The notes below the pieces were generated by a model. The model was given only the letters and a program-made list of their open reading frames with translations. It was not told where the DNA came from and did no database searches. Source: Parablautia intestinalis (lineage in GTDB: Bacteria; Bacillota; Clostridia; Lachnospirales; Lachnospiraceae). Taken from it: a stretch of 64,000 nt of DNA. The stretch lies in contig RAYQ01000009.1 in assembly GCA_003612395.1 (NCBI GenBank), forward strand, positions 62,001 through 126,000, given 5' to 3'. Below are positions 18,770-28,879 of the stretch, in pieces; the stretch's first letter is position 1; each line of letters opens with the position of its first letter. Made by a program: the position numbers and the translations under genes.

Positions 18770-20228
18770 GGACTTTCTCCTCCCTTCCGCCAAATGGTCC
18801 TCTGACCTTTTCATAGGCATATGCCGTCTGTATCAGCTTCTTTTCCTGAAAGCAGTCTCCAATCAGCTGCAGCCCGATGGGCAGTCCCCTGGTATCCAGA
18901 CCGCAGGGCATACTAAGACCCGGCAGGCCTGCCAGATTAATGGAAATCGTGTAGATATCTCCCAGATACATCTTAATCGGGTCAGAAAGGCTCTCCCCAA
19001 GCCCGGGCGCTGTAGTAGGCGCCACCGGCCCCAAAATCACGTCATATCTGGCAAATGCCTCGTCAAAAGCCTTTTTGATCAGAGCCTTCGCCTTAAGGGC
19101 TTTTAAATAATACGCGTCATAATAGCCGGAGCTGAGCACAAAGCTGCCCAGCATAATTCTCCGCTTCACCTCCGGGCCAAATCCTTCTGAACGGGACTTT
19201 TTGTACATATTGTGAAGCCCCTCATAGCTTTCCGTGCGGTAGCCGTATTTGATGCCGTCAAAGCGCTCTAAATTAGAGCTTGCCTCCGCCGATGCGATTG
19301 TATAGTAAGTGGGGATGGCATATTCTAACAGACCTAAATCAAATTCCTCCACCAGAGCGCCCTTTTCCTTCAATACCTTTGCCGCCTTCTGAACAGCGCT
19401 TTTCACCTCAGGGTCAAGTCCCTGTCCAAAGTAATCCTTAGGAAGGCCAATCCGCATTCCTTTCACGTCATCCTTAAGTGCCGAAGTAAAATCGGTGTCG
19501 GCCCTTTTCACGGAGGTGGAATCCTTCGGATCATAGGAAGAAATTACCTCCATAATCGTTGCGCAGTCTGTTACATCCTTACATAAAGGCCCAATCTGAT
19601 CCAGGGAAGATCCGTAAGCGATAAGTCCATAACGTGAAACGGTTCCATAGGTGGGCTTTAGTCCCACCACACCGCAGAAAGAGGCGGGCTGGCGAATGGA
19701 CCCCCCCGTATCCGACCCCAGAGCATAAAAGCATTCCTTTGCCGCCACTGCCGCAGCGCTCCCGCCCGATGAACCTCCCGGCACATGTTTTGTATTCCAT
19801 GGATTTTTGGTCGCTCCAAAGGCGGAGGTTTCCGTGGTGGAGCCCATAGCAAACTCATCCATATTTGTTTTTCCCAAAATAACGGCTCCTGCCCGCTTAA
19901 GGTTCAGCACCGCCTCCGATGAATATGTGGGAACAAAGTTCCCCAAAATCTTTGAAGAACAGGTGGTGAGCAGCCCTTCGGTACACATGTTGTCCTTGAT
20001 GGCAACAGGCACCCCGGCCAGAGGGCTTTCAAATCCTTCGTCTATTTTTTTCTGTACCGCCGCCGCCTGGGCAAGGGCTCCTTCCTTATCCACGGTCACA
20101 TAACAGTGATACATATCCTCTTTTTCTTCTATCTGTGAAAGAACGGCCTTTGCAGCCTCCAAAACCGTCACTTCTTTTTTTCTGATTGCCGCCGCAAGCT
20201 CTACGGCAGTCATACCAAGCAATTCCAT
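18753..20228 (-). CDS. gatA: Asp-tRNA(Asn)/Glu-tRNA(Gln) amidotransferase subunit A
   Basis: 491 residues, amidase-signature family. The Ser-cisSer-Lys triad is visible: K78 in GVPVAIKDNM, S153 in GGSSGGSAAAVA and S177 in GSDTGGSIRQPASF. It hydrolyses glutamine and passes ammonia to GatB. The start at 20228 has TAGGAGG at good spacing; a longer upstream extension lacks one. It lies ten bases behind gatC and overlaps gatB. Confidence 0.97.
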   Translation of the reverse strand: MELLGMTAVELAAAIRKKEVTVLEAAKAVLSQIEEKEDMYHCYVTVDKEGALAQAAAVQKKIDEGFESPLAGVPVAIKDNMCTEGLLTTCSSKILGNFVPTYSSEAVLNLKRAGAVILGKTNMDEFAMGSTTETSAFGATKNPWNTKHVPGGSSGGSAAAVAAKECFYALGSDTGGSIRQPASFCGVVGLKPTYGTVSRYGLIAYGSSLDQIGPLCKDVTDCATIMEVISSYDPKDSTSVKRADTDFTSALKDDVKGMRIGLPKDYFGQGLDPEVKSAVQKAAKVLKEKGALVEEFDLGLLEYAIPTYYTIASAEASSNLERFDGIKYGYRTESYEGLHNMYKKSRSEGFGPEVKRRIMLGSFVLSSGYYDAYYLKALKAKALIKKAFDEAFARYDVILGPVAPTTAPGLGESLSDPIKMYLGDIYTISINLAGLPGLSMPCGLDTRGLPIGLQLIGDCFQEKKLIQTAYAYEKVRGPFGGREEKVHGKAI

Positions 20229-20238
20229 CCGCCGCCTC

Positions 20239-20532
20239 CTATTCAAATGTACGCGGCACCACAAACATGCCGTCTTTTTCTCCGGGAGCGTTTTTTAAAA
20301 TCTCCTCCCGCATATCTCCATTGGTCACAATATCCTCACGAAATACATTCTTTACCGGGAAAACATGAGACATGGGTTCAACCCCCTGCGTCTCAAGCTC
20401 TCCCAACTTATCTATATAATCTAACATACTTCCCATATCCTTCCTGGCCTGCTCCTTCTCTTCTTCCGAAAGCGCAAGCTTGGCCAGAATTCCTACGTAT
20501 TCAATGGTTTCGTCCGAAATCATATTCGCCAT
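20239..20532 (-). CDS. gatC: Asp-tRNA(Asn)/Glu-tRNA(Gln) amidotransferase subunit C
   Basis: 97 residues, the small belt subunit of GatCAB. The [18 protein letters not shown] opening and the [18 protein letters not shown] stretch are typical. AAAGGA lies eight bases before the ATG. First gene of the gatC-gatA-gatB order seen across Firmicutes. Confidence 0.95.
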   Translation of the reverse strand: MANMISDETIEYVGILAKLALSEEEKEQARKDMGSMLDYIDKLGELETQGVEPMSHVFPVKNVFREDIVTNGDMREEILKNAPGEKDGMFVVPRTFE

Positions 20533-20628
20533 CGCTGTTTTCCTTTCTCTTTATATAATAACTACACCAAATAATTTACTACTTTTGCGGTTTGCTGTCC
20601 ACTAATTTATAATATCAGTTCAGCCATG

Positions 20629-20830
20629 CAGAAATGATGATACGAATTGTACGTGGGAGCTTGCTCACTAAGGACAATTTGTATCACCATTTCTATAGGG
20701 CGGACGCCCCACATGAAATAAGTCTCCAGCCAATTCTGATACGATTAGGCATAATGTATATTCCGGTGACTTATGAATGGCTGGCCGAGCTGTTACGTAA
20801 AATGTGCTATCGATACAATCAGGGGTCGAA
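20629..20830. other. Structured non-coding region between gatC and the lipase gene
   Basis: The 359-base gap between the divergent genes holds a long inverted repeat: a 20-base arm at 20631-20650 pairs with 20674-20693 at 18 of 20 positions, with a smaller hairpin (GTGGGAGC / GCTCAC) in its loop. A second stem pairs CCAGCCAATTC (20726-20736) with GAATGGCTGG (20775-20784). I do not recognise the element. It may be a small palindromic mobile remnant or a structured leader of the lipase gene. Confidence 0.4.
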
Positions 20831-20891
20831 AAAAGGAACACTTTGTGCTAAAATCAAGTGGTAAAAACACTTGCTCTCAGAAAACAAAGGA

Positions 20892-22325
20892 ATGAATGCA
20901 GCTATGATTTTTTTACCCCACATATATCTTTTACTTATTTGGATACAGTCACTTTGCAGTTCTGCTTTTGATTACGATAACCTCTTAAGCGGCTACGACT
21001 TTGGCGGATTTATGCCTGCATGGGCGGCGGATGCCTCCTTTACCATACAGATTCTTCTTATTTATGGTATTTTCCTGTGCCTGCTTCATATAAGACCCTT
21101 TGACCTGATTACGCTCAGACCGGCTCATAAAAAGGAAAGGTTTCCCCTGCGGCTGAAAATCATGAATGGAGGCAGGCGCATTCTCCGGCTTTGTTTCTGG
21201 GGGATTTTAGCACAGCCTGTTTTATATTTTACAGGACTCTGGCGTTATCCCCTTTATGCTGTAAACGATACAAAATTCCAGTTTCTTCTGATGATAGTTG
21301 ACGGCATTATAACCTTCCTTTTTTTCTATCTGCTGATCATAAACGGCTCTGTCCGGATTCTATGCACCTGCCGCAGTCTCGGTGTCTGGAAAAGAATACT
21401 GATTTTCTGCTTTTTGTGGATACCGGTTGTTCATCTTTTTCCGCTCAAATATCTGAGCAAGCGGGCCAAAATCGAATTGGATGCTGAGATGTGCCGCTTT
21501 GAGAATCACAAAAGGCGGGATGGCGCCATGATCTGCGCCACCAGATACCCCATTCTCCTGCTTCACGGAATCGGATTTCGGGATCTTCAATATTTTAACT
21601 ATTGGGGGCGTATTCCGAAAGAGCTGGTGCGAAACGGCGCCACAGTGTACTACGGCCATCAGGAGGCCTGGGGCACCATAGAAAACAACGGACAGGTTAT
21701 CAGAGAAAAGATAAAAGAAGTGCTCGCCGAAAATCATTGCGATAAAGTAAACATTATCGCCCACTCCAAAGGCGGCCTGGATGCCCGCTATCTGATTTCC
21801 GGTCTGCATATGGACGGGCAGGTTGCTTCCCTGACCACCATATCCACACCTCACAGAGGTTCGGAGCTTTTGGATATCTTAAACAGACTTCCTGACGGGA
21901 TTTACCGTTTTATTTCCTCCCTCTTCGACAAATCCTATGCCCGGTTTGGAGATTTAAATCCTGACTGCTACCACGCAAGCAAGCAGCTCTCCCGGGCCTA
22001 TTGCCGGGAATTTAATGAAAAATATCCTGACTCTCCCCAGGTTTATTATCAGAGCTACGCATCCTTCGTAAAGCATCCCCTTGGGGATCCTATGCTTGGC
22101 ATTCCAAGCCTCATGATGTCTCTGTCAGGGGCTCTTCAAAATGACGGATTGGTAAACGTGAGTTCCGCTATGTGGGGGCATTTTAAAAAGACCTTTGTAA
22201 GCAGTAGTGCCCGCGGCATCTCCCATGGTGATATGATTGATTTAAAAAGAGAGGATTATAAAGGTTTTGATGTGGTGGAAGCCTATGTGAAAATTGTGGC
22301 GGAGCTGAAAGAAATGGGGTTTTGA
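20892..22325 (+). CDS. Membrane-anchored alpha/beta-hydrolase (triacylglycerol lipase-like)
   Basis: About 477 residues. The first 190 residues hold roughly four membrane segments (for example IFLPHIYLLLIWIQSLCSSA). The rest is a lipase-type hydrolase: the oxyanion region PILLLHGIGFRD, the nucleophile elbow NIIAHSKGGLDARY (AHSKGG instead of GHSQGG), STPHRGSEL after it, and a late His in GISHGDM. This pattern resembles Pseudomonas-type lipases. It probably acts on lipids at or in the membrane. The start is uncertain: ATGs at 20892 and 20904 compete and AAAGGA lies just upstream. It stands alone between divergent neighbours. Confidence 0.8.
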   Translation: MNAAMIFLPHIYLLLIWIQSLCSSAFDYDNLLSGYDFGGFMPAWAADASFTIQILLIYGIFLCLLHIRPFDLITLRPAHKKERFPLRLKIMNGGRRILRLCFWGILAQPVLYFTGLWRYPLYAVNDTKFQFLLMIVDGIITFLFFYLLIINGSVRILCTCRSLGVWKRILIFCFLWIPVVHLFPLKYLSKRAKIELDAEMCRFENHKRRDGAMICATRYPILLLHGIGFRDLQYFNYWGRIPKELVRNGATVYYGHQEAWGTIENNGQVIREKIKEVLAENHCDKVNIIAHSKGGLDARYLISGLHMDGQVASLTTISTPHRGSELLDILNRLPDGIYRFISSLFDKSYARFGDLNPDCYHASKQLSRAYCREFNEKYPDSPQVYYQSYASFVKHPLGDPMLGIPSLMMSLSGALQNDGLVNVSSAMWGHFKKTFVSSSARGISHGDMIDLKREDYKGFDVVEAYVKIVAELKEMGF

Positions 22326-22353
22326 GTATTTAAGGAACAAAGCGTTTGTTTTT

Positions 22354-22403
22354 CCTGACTTGCAGGGCATGGCAATATTCATGACCATGCCCTGCAAGTC
22401 AGG
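22354..22403. terminator. Perfect 19-bp hairpin between convergent genes
   Basis: CCTGACTTGCAGGGCATGG at 22354-22372 is exactly mirrored at 22385-22403 around a 12-base loop. It lies between the lipase stop (plus) and the carboxylesterase stop (minus), where a two-way terminator is expected. Neither side is followed by a clear T-run; the T-rich stretch is upstream of the plus-strand stem. Confidence 0.5.
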
Positions 22404-22429
22404 GAGTATCAAATTTTATCTGAGCAGGC

Positions 22430-23995
22430 CTAATGCTGCACCGCATTTTCGCTGTCTGCTGTCATTTCCATCAGATTAAAGGGCGGAAGGATGCTGTCAA
22501 TCTTCTCGTACAGCTTATCGTCAAAATTATAGCGGACCACGCATTCCCTGTCAAAAATCATAGTCGGCTCCACATCCGGCGTCACTGCCTCCCAGCAGGG
22601 AAGTTCACCGCTCCCGGGTCTGCCTGTTTTAGCAAATGACATAAAGGCTCCAAATATCTGCCCCTCCAGCTTCTCGCTTACATCCGGAATCTGGCACACC
22701 TCCACCAGCTCCGTATTATGAAAAAAGAAAGGAATATCAGAGCAATGCCATGCAATTTTGTTATGCTGCATGGGAAATTCCAGTATAAAATCATACAGGT
22801 ACGCACAGGCTTTTCCGCCTCTGGCATGAAGCTTTGCAAGCCGCTTTGAAGGCTGTCTCATCGCCCGGTCAACCAAAAGTAAATCCGTCAGGTTTTTCCC
22901 GGGATAAGCCTCTTTAAACAGGCTTATCATCTCATCCGTATATTCTCCATACACGTCCCTGATCACTTCCTTCATCTGCTCACTGTTTAATTGGTTTTTA
23001 TCATACTTTGCAGGCATAAAGGAAAATTCCCCGAACACGCTTCCCACCATAATGGGAATCTCAAATGCATGCTCTCTGAATCCGTACTCTAACGGGCTCC
23101 CCTTATAATAATCATTTGCCAGCGGTCCGCCGCCGATATATCCGCCTTCCTTGGCAATTGCAGGACTTACCTTTGCATATGCCTTTACAAGCTCATAATA
23201 GGGAATCGTCTCCAGCTTCTCCACCTGTTCCTCAGGTATGGAAAGCTCTTTTAGGATTTCCGTGACAATAGCCCGTCCGTCTCCCTTGCAGGAGGGCAGT
23301 ACCTTCTCATCGCCCACGCCGCTCATAATAAGGCCTTTGTGGAAAAGCCCGTCCGCATCTGCAATTTGCATTAAATCCGCGACCTTCATTCCGCCGCCTG
23401 ACTGCCCAAAGATTGTCACGTTTTCCGGATCCCCGCCAAACAATGCAATATTTTCGTGAATCCATTTAAGCGCTGCAACCATATCCGCATGACCTGCATT
23501 ACCCGAATTTTTATACTTTTCTCCAAAAGGAGAAAGATCCAGATATCCGAGAATGTTTAACCTGTGGTTAATCGAAACCACCACAACATCCCCGTTCATA
23601 CACATATTAAACCCGTCATAGGCAACCTGCTCTATGGAGGATCCTGCCCAATATCCACCTCCGTGCAGCCATACCACAACAGGCATTTTCCTCTCGCTGC
23701 CTAACGCCTTCGTCCAGATATTCAAATTCTGACAGTGCTCATCCTGAGGCCAGTAACGGTGAGGTACCATCAGCTCCGCGCTGGGAGTGTCCTTTTCCAT
23801 AAGCGGGCATACAAATCCATACGAGCAGGCATCCTTTATCCCTTCCCACTTTGCCTGGCGCGGCATTTGGAACCTGTCTGCATCCGCATAAGGAATACCT
23901 TTGAAAATATATTCCCCGTCATAAAAATACCCCTTTAATTTGCCTCCGGTTGTCTCAAGCACCGGAACATCATCGTAGCGAAACTCCTTTACCAT
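22430..23995 (-). CDS. Type-B carboxylesterase/lipase family protein
   Basis: 521 residues, the usual size for the carboxylesterase type B family, and lacking a signal peptide. The oxyanion hole is VVWLHGGGYWAGSS (about 107-120), the nucleophile elbow TIFGQSGGG (about S199), and a late histidine lies in IAWHCSDIPFFF. It would hydrolyse carboxylic esters in the cytosol; the natural substrate is unknown. I took 23995 as the start because GGGGG sits upstream of it; an ATG five codons earlier is possible. Confidence 0.88.
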   Translation of the reverse strand: MVKEFRYDDVPVLETTGGKLKGYFYDGEYIFKGIPYADADRFQMPRQAKWEGIKDACSYGFVCPLMEKDTPSAELMVPHRYWPQDEHCQNLNIWTKALGSERKMPVVVWLHGGGYWAGSSIEQVAYDGFNMCMNGDVVVVSINHRLNILGYLDLSPFGEKYKNSGNAGHADMVAALKWIHENIALFGGDPENVTIFGQSGGGMKVADLMQIADADGLFHKGLIMSGVGDEKVLPSCKGDGRAIVTEILKELSIPEEQVEKLETIPYYELVKAYAKVSPAIAKEGGYIGGGPLANDYYKGSPLEYGFREHAFEIPIMVGSVFGEFSFMPAKYDKNQLNSEQMKEVIRDVYGEYTDEMISLFKEAYPGKNLTDLLLVDRAMRQPSKRLAKLHARGGKACAYLYDFILEFPMQHNKIAWHCSDIPFFFHNTELVEVCQIPDVSEKLEGQIFGAFMSFAKTGRPGSGELPCWEAVTPDVEPTMIFDRECVVRYNFDDKLYEKIDSILPPFNLMEMTADSENAVQH

Positions 23996-24094
23996 TTTAT
24001 TTTCCCCCATTTCTTAATATTATTTTACATTATTCTGAGTGTGAAGATGGTTTGCCCAAGCCTTAGTTGTTCCCGGGCTGCGTTTTTTGAAGTC

Positions 24095-24940
24095 TTAGAA
24101 CTTTTCTTTACACCTTGCCACATAACCGCTGATTTTTTCATCATAGGGCGGATAGGGATAGCCCAGCTTTCCGGCTACCTGCCCCGAAACCTCCCTGAAT
24201 AAAGTCAGGCATAACTCTAATGACTCCCACATCTGCTCATAAGAATCCATCCTGTAGGTAGCCATGAGGCGGTTCCACATTTCTTCGGGAATATGATGAT
24301 CCAAAAATTTATAATTTTTTCCCAGACTAAAGTCGAATCCCTCTTTGGTACCCACCAGCCAGGAGATCATCCGCAGCAGTTCCTTTCGCACTATTTCATT
24401 CATATGATCAATGGCAAACAAAATTTCCTTACGGCACAATCCTTTCACCACATATGTTGTTGTATTCCAAAATTCATTGCAGCAGTCATCAAACATTCTT
24501 CTGGTAGGCCGCCGCAAATGGTAGTCTGCATCTGTAGGCACAGGCGGATTACTAATGCGGCCATCCTTATCCATGAGCAGCTTCACCAGCTTGTCCCATG
24601 TGAAATACTCCTCTATACAGTCAATCGGCAATAATGTTAAATCTATTTTAACATCATCCCAAAATAACATCAAATAAGAAAAGCCTTTTTCCGCTGCCGG
24701 AAACAGCTCCATGTCCTCAGGCTTTTGCATGATCAGCCTTTCGCCAAATACATCCAGCCACTTATCATCTCCTGTAAAGCTCTCCATGTCCGTGACAAAA
24801 AAAGTAATGTCAAAGTCCTGGAACCTGTCCGGAGGTATATTTTTGTTGGTCCTTGATCCTTCTAAAGTGACCGCCCGAATGCGCTCATCCTCTTTTGCAA
24901 AATTTAAAACAATGTCGTATATCTGTTCATCCGATCTCAT
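24095..24940 (-). CDS. ANT(6)-like aminoglycoside 6-adenylyltransferase
   Basis: 281 residues, close to the usual 280-300 for AadE/AadK-type enzymes. The nucleotidyltransferase signature is EGSRTNKNIPPDRFQDFDIT, with the paired Asp metal ligands in DFDI. A third acidic position is in DVKIDLTLLP, and the C-terminal helical half is as in ANT(6). Such enzymes adenylate streptomycin at the 6 position, but chromosomal homologues often have unproven activity. No mobile-element hallmark is nearby. The start was chosen to match the family (MRSDEQIYDIVLNFA); an ATG four codons upstream is possible. Confidence 0.85.
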   Translation of the reverse strand: MRSDEQIYDIVLNFAKEDERIRAVTLEGSRTNKNIPPDRFQDFDITFFVTDMESFTGDDKWLDVFGERLIMQKPEDMELFPAAEKGFSYLMLFWDDVKIDLTLLPIDCIEEYFTWDKLVKLLMDKDGRISNPPVPTDADYHLRRPTRRMFDDCCNEFWNTTTYVVKGLCRKEILFAIDHMNEIVRKELLRMISWLVGTKEGFDFSLGKNYKFLDHHIPEEMWNRLMATYRMDSYEQMWESLELCLTLFREVSGQVAGKLGYPYPPYDEKISGYVARCKEKF

Positions 24941-25086
24941 ATTAATAACCATGCCCTTTCCATAACCTGCAAACTTTGGGCGGGGTGCAAACAACGGCCG
25001 GCACGCTTTGCGGGCTGTCCTTATGTTACATTTGTGGCTGATTTTACAACCTATGTACCCCTAATAAAAAATAAAACATTTTCGGT

Positions 25087-26496
25087 CTAACTCTCATCGG
25101 CCGATTCCTCTAATGCTTTAAGCGAACATGCGCCATCTTCCGCTAATTCCTCTACGCCCCGCAGTGTACGGTTGATCGCTCTTGTACGCCTGCCAACAAT
25201 TTCAGAGAGGGTATTGTCGGCAGTCTGAATCTGCTTGTGGGCTTTATCAAGTATATCCCCAAACTTAATAAATTCTGACTTCACGGCACGGAGCGTATCC
25301 CACACCTCCTGGGAGCGCTGCTCAATGGCAAGCGTCTTAAAGCCCATTTGCAGGGAACCTAAAAATGCCGAAAGGGTAGTCGCGCCCACCGCCGTAATCT
25401 TATATTTATCACGGAGTTCTTCAAATAAAACCGCATTTTGAATCACCTCCGCATATAGTCCTTCCGTAGGGAGAAACATCAGCGCAAAATCCGTGGTCTT
25501 TGGAGGCGCAATATATTTATCATGAATGTCTTTTGCAAAAGTACGGATCTTTGCTGTCAGCGAGCGCCTCGCTTCATCAATTGCCTGTTTATCCTCCGCA
25601 TCAAGCAGCCGGTTGTAATCCTCTATTGGAAATTTGCTGTCCACAGGCAAAAGCAGCGCTGTATCGCCATTACCAGGAAGCTTTATGGCAAATTCTACAA
25701 ACCTGCCATTTGCAATCTCCACGTTCCTTTCATATTGGTTTGGAGCAAGTATATCGGAGAGAAGTTTTTCAAGACGGACCTCACCGTATATACCGCGCTC
25801 CTTTACATTCGTCAGGGCATTTTTTAGTGATTTTGCATCGGCAGCTAACGCCTTCATCTCACCTAACCCCTGGCCCACGCTCTCAAGCTGCTTACTAACC
25901 AGTTCAAAGGACTGAGCAAGCCGGGTTTCAAGAGTTTTTTGCAGTTTTTCATCCACCACGCCCTGTATCTGGGTAAGCCGCTTTTCATTACTTTCCTGTA
26001 ACTCTTTTATTCTGCTGTCAAAGGTAGTGTTAATTTTTTCCAGGCTTTCCGTATTAGAGTTTTGAATAGAACAAAGGCGTCCGCTCACCTGCTCTCCGAA
26101 TGTGTGGAGCTGATTATTCTGCTCCTCACGGCTGGTTTTCAAGGCACTGAGCACGGTCTGTCCAATCCGCTCGTTGCTTTCTGCGCCAGCTCTCTGGATC
26201 GCTGTCAGCTGCTTTTCCGTCTGCCTTTGAAAATCAGAAAGTTTCCGATCCATATCCTCGCGGTTTATGGCCAGCGTTGTCTGAATGCTCTCCTGAATAA
26301 CACCGAAGCGGTTAAATTGCTCCGTTGTGCCGCTTGCAATTTGATCTTGCACACTGTTGCGCTGTTCTCTGGCGGCGTGCTTTAGCAGGGCTTTTACCTC
26401 GTCAATATCGGATTTTCTGCGTCCTGTAATCTGCAGGATTATAATAATTATAAGCAGAACAACTATCACAATACCTAAAATTTCTGATAATCCCAT
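25087..26496 (-). CDS. rmuC: RmuC family DNA recombination protein
   Basis: 469 residues. An N-terminal membrane segment (GLSEILGIVIVVLLIIIIIL) is followed by a long coiled coil (about 30-210) and a C-terminal nuclease-like domain with YGEVRLEKLLSDIL, PVDSKFPIEDY and DFALMFLPTEGLYAEVIQ. RmuC limits inversions at short repeats in E. coli; its biochemical activity is not settled. AAGGAG lies ahead of the ATG. It is transcribed toward the ANT(6)-like gene with a 146-base gap. Confidence 0.92.
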   Translation of the reverse strand: MGLSEILGIVIVVLLIIIIILQITGRRKSDIDEVKALLKHAAREQRNSVQDQIASGTTEQFNRFGVIQESIQTTLAINREDMDRKLSDFQRQTEKQLTAIQRAGAESNERIGQTVLSALKTSREEQNNQLHTFGEQVSGRLCSIQNSNTESLEKINTTFDSRIKELQESNEKRLTQIQGVVDEKLQKTLETRLAQSFELVSKQLESVGQGLGEMKALAADAKSLKNALTNVKERGIYGEVRLEKLLSDILAPNQYERNVEIANGRFVEFAIKLPGNGDTALLLPVDSKFPIEDYNRLLDAEDKQAIDEARRSLTAKIRTFAKDIHDKYIAPPKTTDFALMFLPTEGLYAEVIQNAVLFEELRDKYKITAVGATTLSAFLGSLQMGFKTLAIEQRSQEVWDTLRAVKSEFIKFGDILDKAHKQIQTADNTLSEIVGRRTRAINRTLRGVEELAEDGACSLKALEESADES

Positions 26497-26772
26497 TCGT
26501 CATTTTCTCCTTATTTTTCCCCATCATACTACACTTAATTGTATATTTCAAGGCATGCGCACATAGTTACTTTTCACAGTTGTCAGGTCATCCGGCTGCC
26601 CGGATCCAATGGAATCACTAATTGCAAAAGTAAATCAAAATTTATATGTATCACTTTACTTTTTACCTGTTCCTCTTTAAAATAATAGAAATAAACAGGT
26701 TATTGGAAGCACAAATTCGCAGCCTGTCAGAAGTACAAATTCGCAGGTTTAGAAAGGAGCATGGCTATTAAT

Positions 26773-27693
26773 ATGCATAAAATCGGAATACAATCAACAG
26801 GAACGATCAGACAGGAAAATATAGACGAAGGCTACCGCATAATAAAAGCGGCAGGCTTCGACTGCGTAGATTTTAATTTTGATGAATATTTAGCTGTGAA
26901 TGATGTGAGAGCAGGTAAAATTCATGATTTTTTTGACCGGCCCATTGACGAAATGTGGAAGGATTTTGAGCCTCACGCCCGGGCAGCGGCTGAGTATGGT
27001 CTCACATTTGAGCAAATGCATGCCCCATTTCCCATGATGCTGCCCGGCAAAGAATCTATAAATGAAAAAATGTGCCGCATCACGATTAACTGCATGGAGC
27101 TTTGCACACGAATGGGCGGCCGCTATATTGTGGTGCATCCCACCACTCTTGCTTATGAATACAGCAGACGCGATGAGCATGATTTCAATGTTTCCATGTA
27201 TCAGGAGCTGATTCCTGCTGCCAAAAAACTGGGATTGGTTGTCTGTCTGGAAAATTTATTCGTTGAGCAAAACGGGCATTTAATGGAGGGCGCCTGTTCT
27301 GATTTTCAGGAAGCCGTTAATATCATTGATAAGCTCAACCAGCTTGCCGGGGAAGAGCTTTTCGGCTTCTGCTTTGATATAGGGCATGCCAATATTTTGG
27401 GGAAAAACATGTATCAGTCGGTGGTTGCTTTGGGCAACAGGCTTAAAATCCTTCATCTCCACGATAATGACGGTATGAGTGATTTACATAACATGCCTTT
27501 TACCTTTGCAAGAAGCTGGAATCCTGTCGCAACCGACTGGGCAGGCTTTTTGCGGGGACTAAAGGAAATCCGGTATCAGGGCGTGATTAATTTTGAAACT
27601 TTCCGCTGTATGCAGGGATTTCCCATTGAGCTTCATCCGTCTCTTTTAAAGCTTCAGGCTGATATGGGGCGTTATTTTTCCAGTCAGATTTAA
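26773..27693 (+). CDS. Sugar phosphate isomerase/epimerase-like TIM-barrel protein
   Basis: About 306 residues of the AP endonuclease 2/xylose-isomerase-like fold. Metal-ligand positions are plausible in [27 protein letters not shown] and [10 protein letters not shown], a full set of Glu/His/Asp ligands. The substrate is unknown; relatives act on inositol or sugar derivatives. The start is ambiguous: ATGs at 26761 and 26773 share one AAAGGAG that is too near the first and far from the second. The stop codon overlaps that of mtnA on the other strand. Confidence 0.82.
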   Translation: MHKIGIQSTGTIRQENIDEGYRIIKAAGFDCVDFNFDEYLAVNDVRAGKIHDFFDRPIDEMWKDFEPHARAAAEYGLTFEQMHAPFPMMLPGKESINEKMCRITINCMELCTRMGGRYIVVHPTTLAYEYSRRDEHDFNVSMYQELIPAAKKLGLVVCLENLFVEQNGHLMEGACSDFQEAVNIIDKLNQLAGEELFGFCFDIGHANILGKNMYQSVVALGNRLKILHLHDNDGMSDLHNMPFTFARSWNPVATDWAGFLRGLKEIRYQGVINFETFRCMQGFPIELHPSLLKLQADMGRYFSSQI

Positions 27694-28772
27694 ACTGTCA
27701 CATTTTTCATTTCAGCAAGAGATTTCCAAAAAGGCGCCCGGGCGATTCCATGTTCTGTTATGATGGCAGTAATCAGTTCGTGATCCGTCACGTCAAAGGC
27801 CGGATTAAACACCTTAATGCCCTGTGGCGCCATTGGCTCTTTGTACCACATTTCCGTCACTTCCCTGCCGGGACGCTGTTCAATTTTAATTTCGTTTCCG
27901 GCAGGAGTGTCTAAATCTATTGTGGAAGTGGGGGCACATACATAAAAAGGCACGCCGTATCTTTTCGCCACCGTTGCCACCACGCTGGTGCCTATTTTAT
28001 TGGCAGTATCTCCATTGGCCGCCACCCGGTCACAGCCCACAAATACAGCATTCACCCATCCGTTTTTCATCACCATGGCCGACATATTATCGCAGATTAA
28101 AGTTACATCTACTCCACTGCTGTAAAGCTCATAGGCCGTCAGCCTTGCTCCCTGCAAAAGAGGCCTGGTCTCGTCCGCAAAAACATGGAAATGATACCCT
28201 CTTTCCTGGCCTAAATATATTGGCGCCGTGGCCGTCCCATACCTGCAGGTTGCCAGCTGTCCCGCATTACAATGGGTCAGTATACCATCTCCGGGTTTTA
28301 GAAGGCTAAGGCCGTTTTCACCGATTGCCCTGCATACCCGTATATCTTCCTCCTTGATTTCTCTTGCTTCCCGGCCAAGCCTGTCCACGATCTGCGCCAC
28401 ACTTTTCCCTTCTGCGTGCGCCTGTCTGCACACCTGATCCATCCGGTTTAATGCCCAGGACAAATTTACGGCGGTAGGTCTGGCCGAATCAAGGTACTCC
28501 TTCTGCTTTTTAAAACTGTTATAGAAGGAATCAAAATCCGTCTCTTTTTGGGCCGTGCGGCGTGCCAGCACATAAATGCCAAAAGCCGCCGCCACACCAA
28601 TAGCAGGCGCTCCCCGCACTTTCAGCAGATAAATGGCATCCCATATCTCTTTCGCTGTCCTGAGCTTTATCATCTCCGCCTTCCCCGGCAGCTTCGTCTG
28701 GTCGAGAATCAAAACGCTTCCGCTCTCCTCGTCCAGATCCACTGTTTCATATTCCATTATATTTTTCGCCAT
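27690..28772 (-). CDS. mtnA: S-methyl-5-thioribose-1-phosphate isomerase
   Basis: 360 residues. It converts 5-methylthioribose-1-phosphate to the ribulose form in methionine salvage. Family landmarks are [19 protein letters not shown] near the N-terminus, the catalytic Cys in [11 protein letters not shown], and the Asp of [25 protein letters not shown] precedes the ATG. No other salvage gene is in the window, so the source and fate of the substrate remain open; related isomerases act on other pentose-1-phosphates. Confidence 0.92.
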   Translation of the reverse strand: MAKNIMEYETVDLDEESGSVLILDQTKLPGKAEMIKLRTAKEIWDAIYLLKVRGAPAIGVAAAFGIYVLARRTAQKETDFDSFYNSFKKQKEYLDSARPTAVNLSWALNRMDQVCRQAHAEGKSVAQIVDRLGREAREIKEEDIRVCRAIGENGLSLLKPGDGILTHCNAGQLATCRYGTATAPIYLGQERGYHFHVFADETRPLLQGARLTAYELYSSGVDVTLICDNMSAMVMKNGWVNAVFVGCDRVAANGDTANKIGTSVVATVAKRYGVPFYVCAPTSTIDLDTPAGNEIKIEQRPGREVTEMWYKEPMAPQGIKVFNPAFDVTDHELITAIITEHGIARAPFWKSLAEMKNVTV

Positions 28773-28879
28773 ATTTTCATTACCTCCTTCATTGCCGCGG
28801 AAATCATTTCAGAAGAATCGCCCTAAGGTGATTTTTCCAGAGATGACTTAGATTTTCTTAGGCGGCGTCTTTGGATGCC

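Noticed and set aside
20634-20864. 76-codon open frame on the plus strand before the lipase gene
   Set aside because: It runs through the long inverted repeats, has no ribosome binding site and no recognisable protein features.
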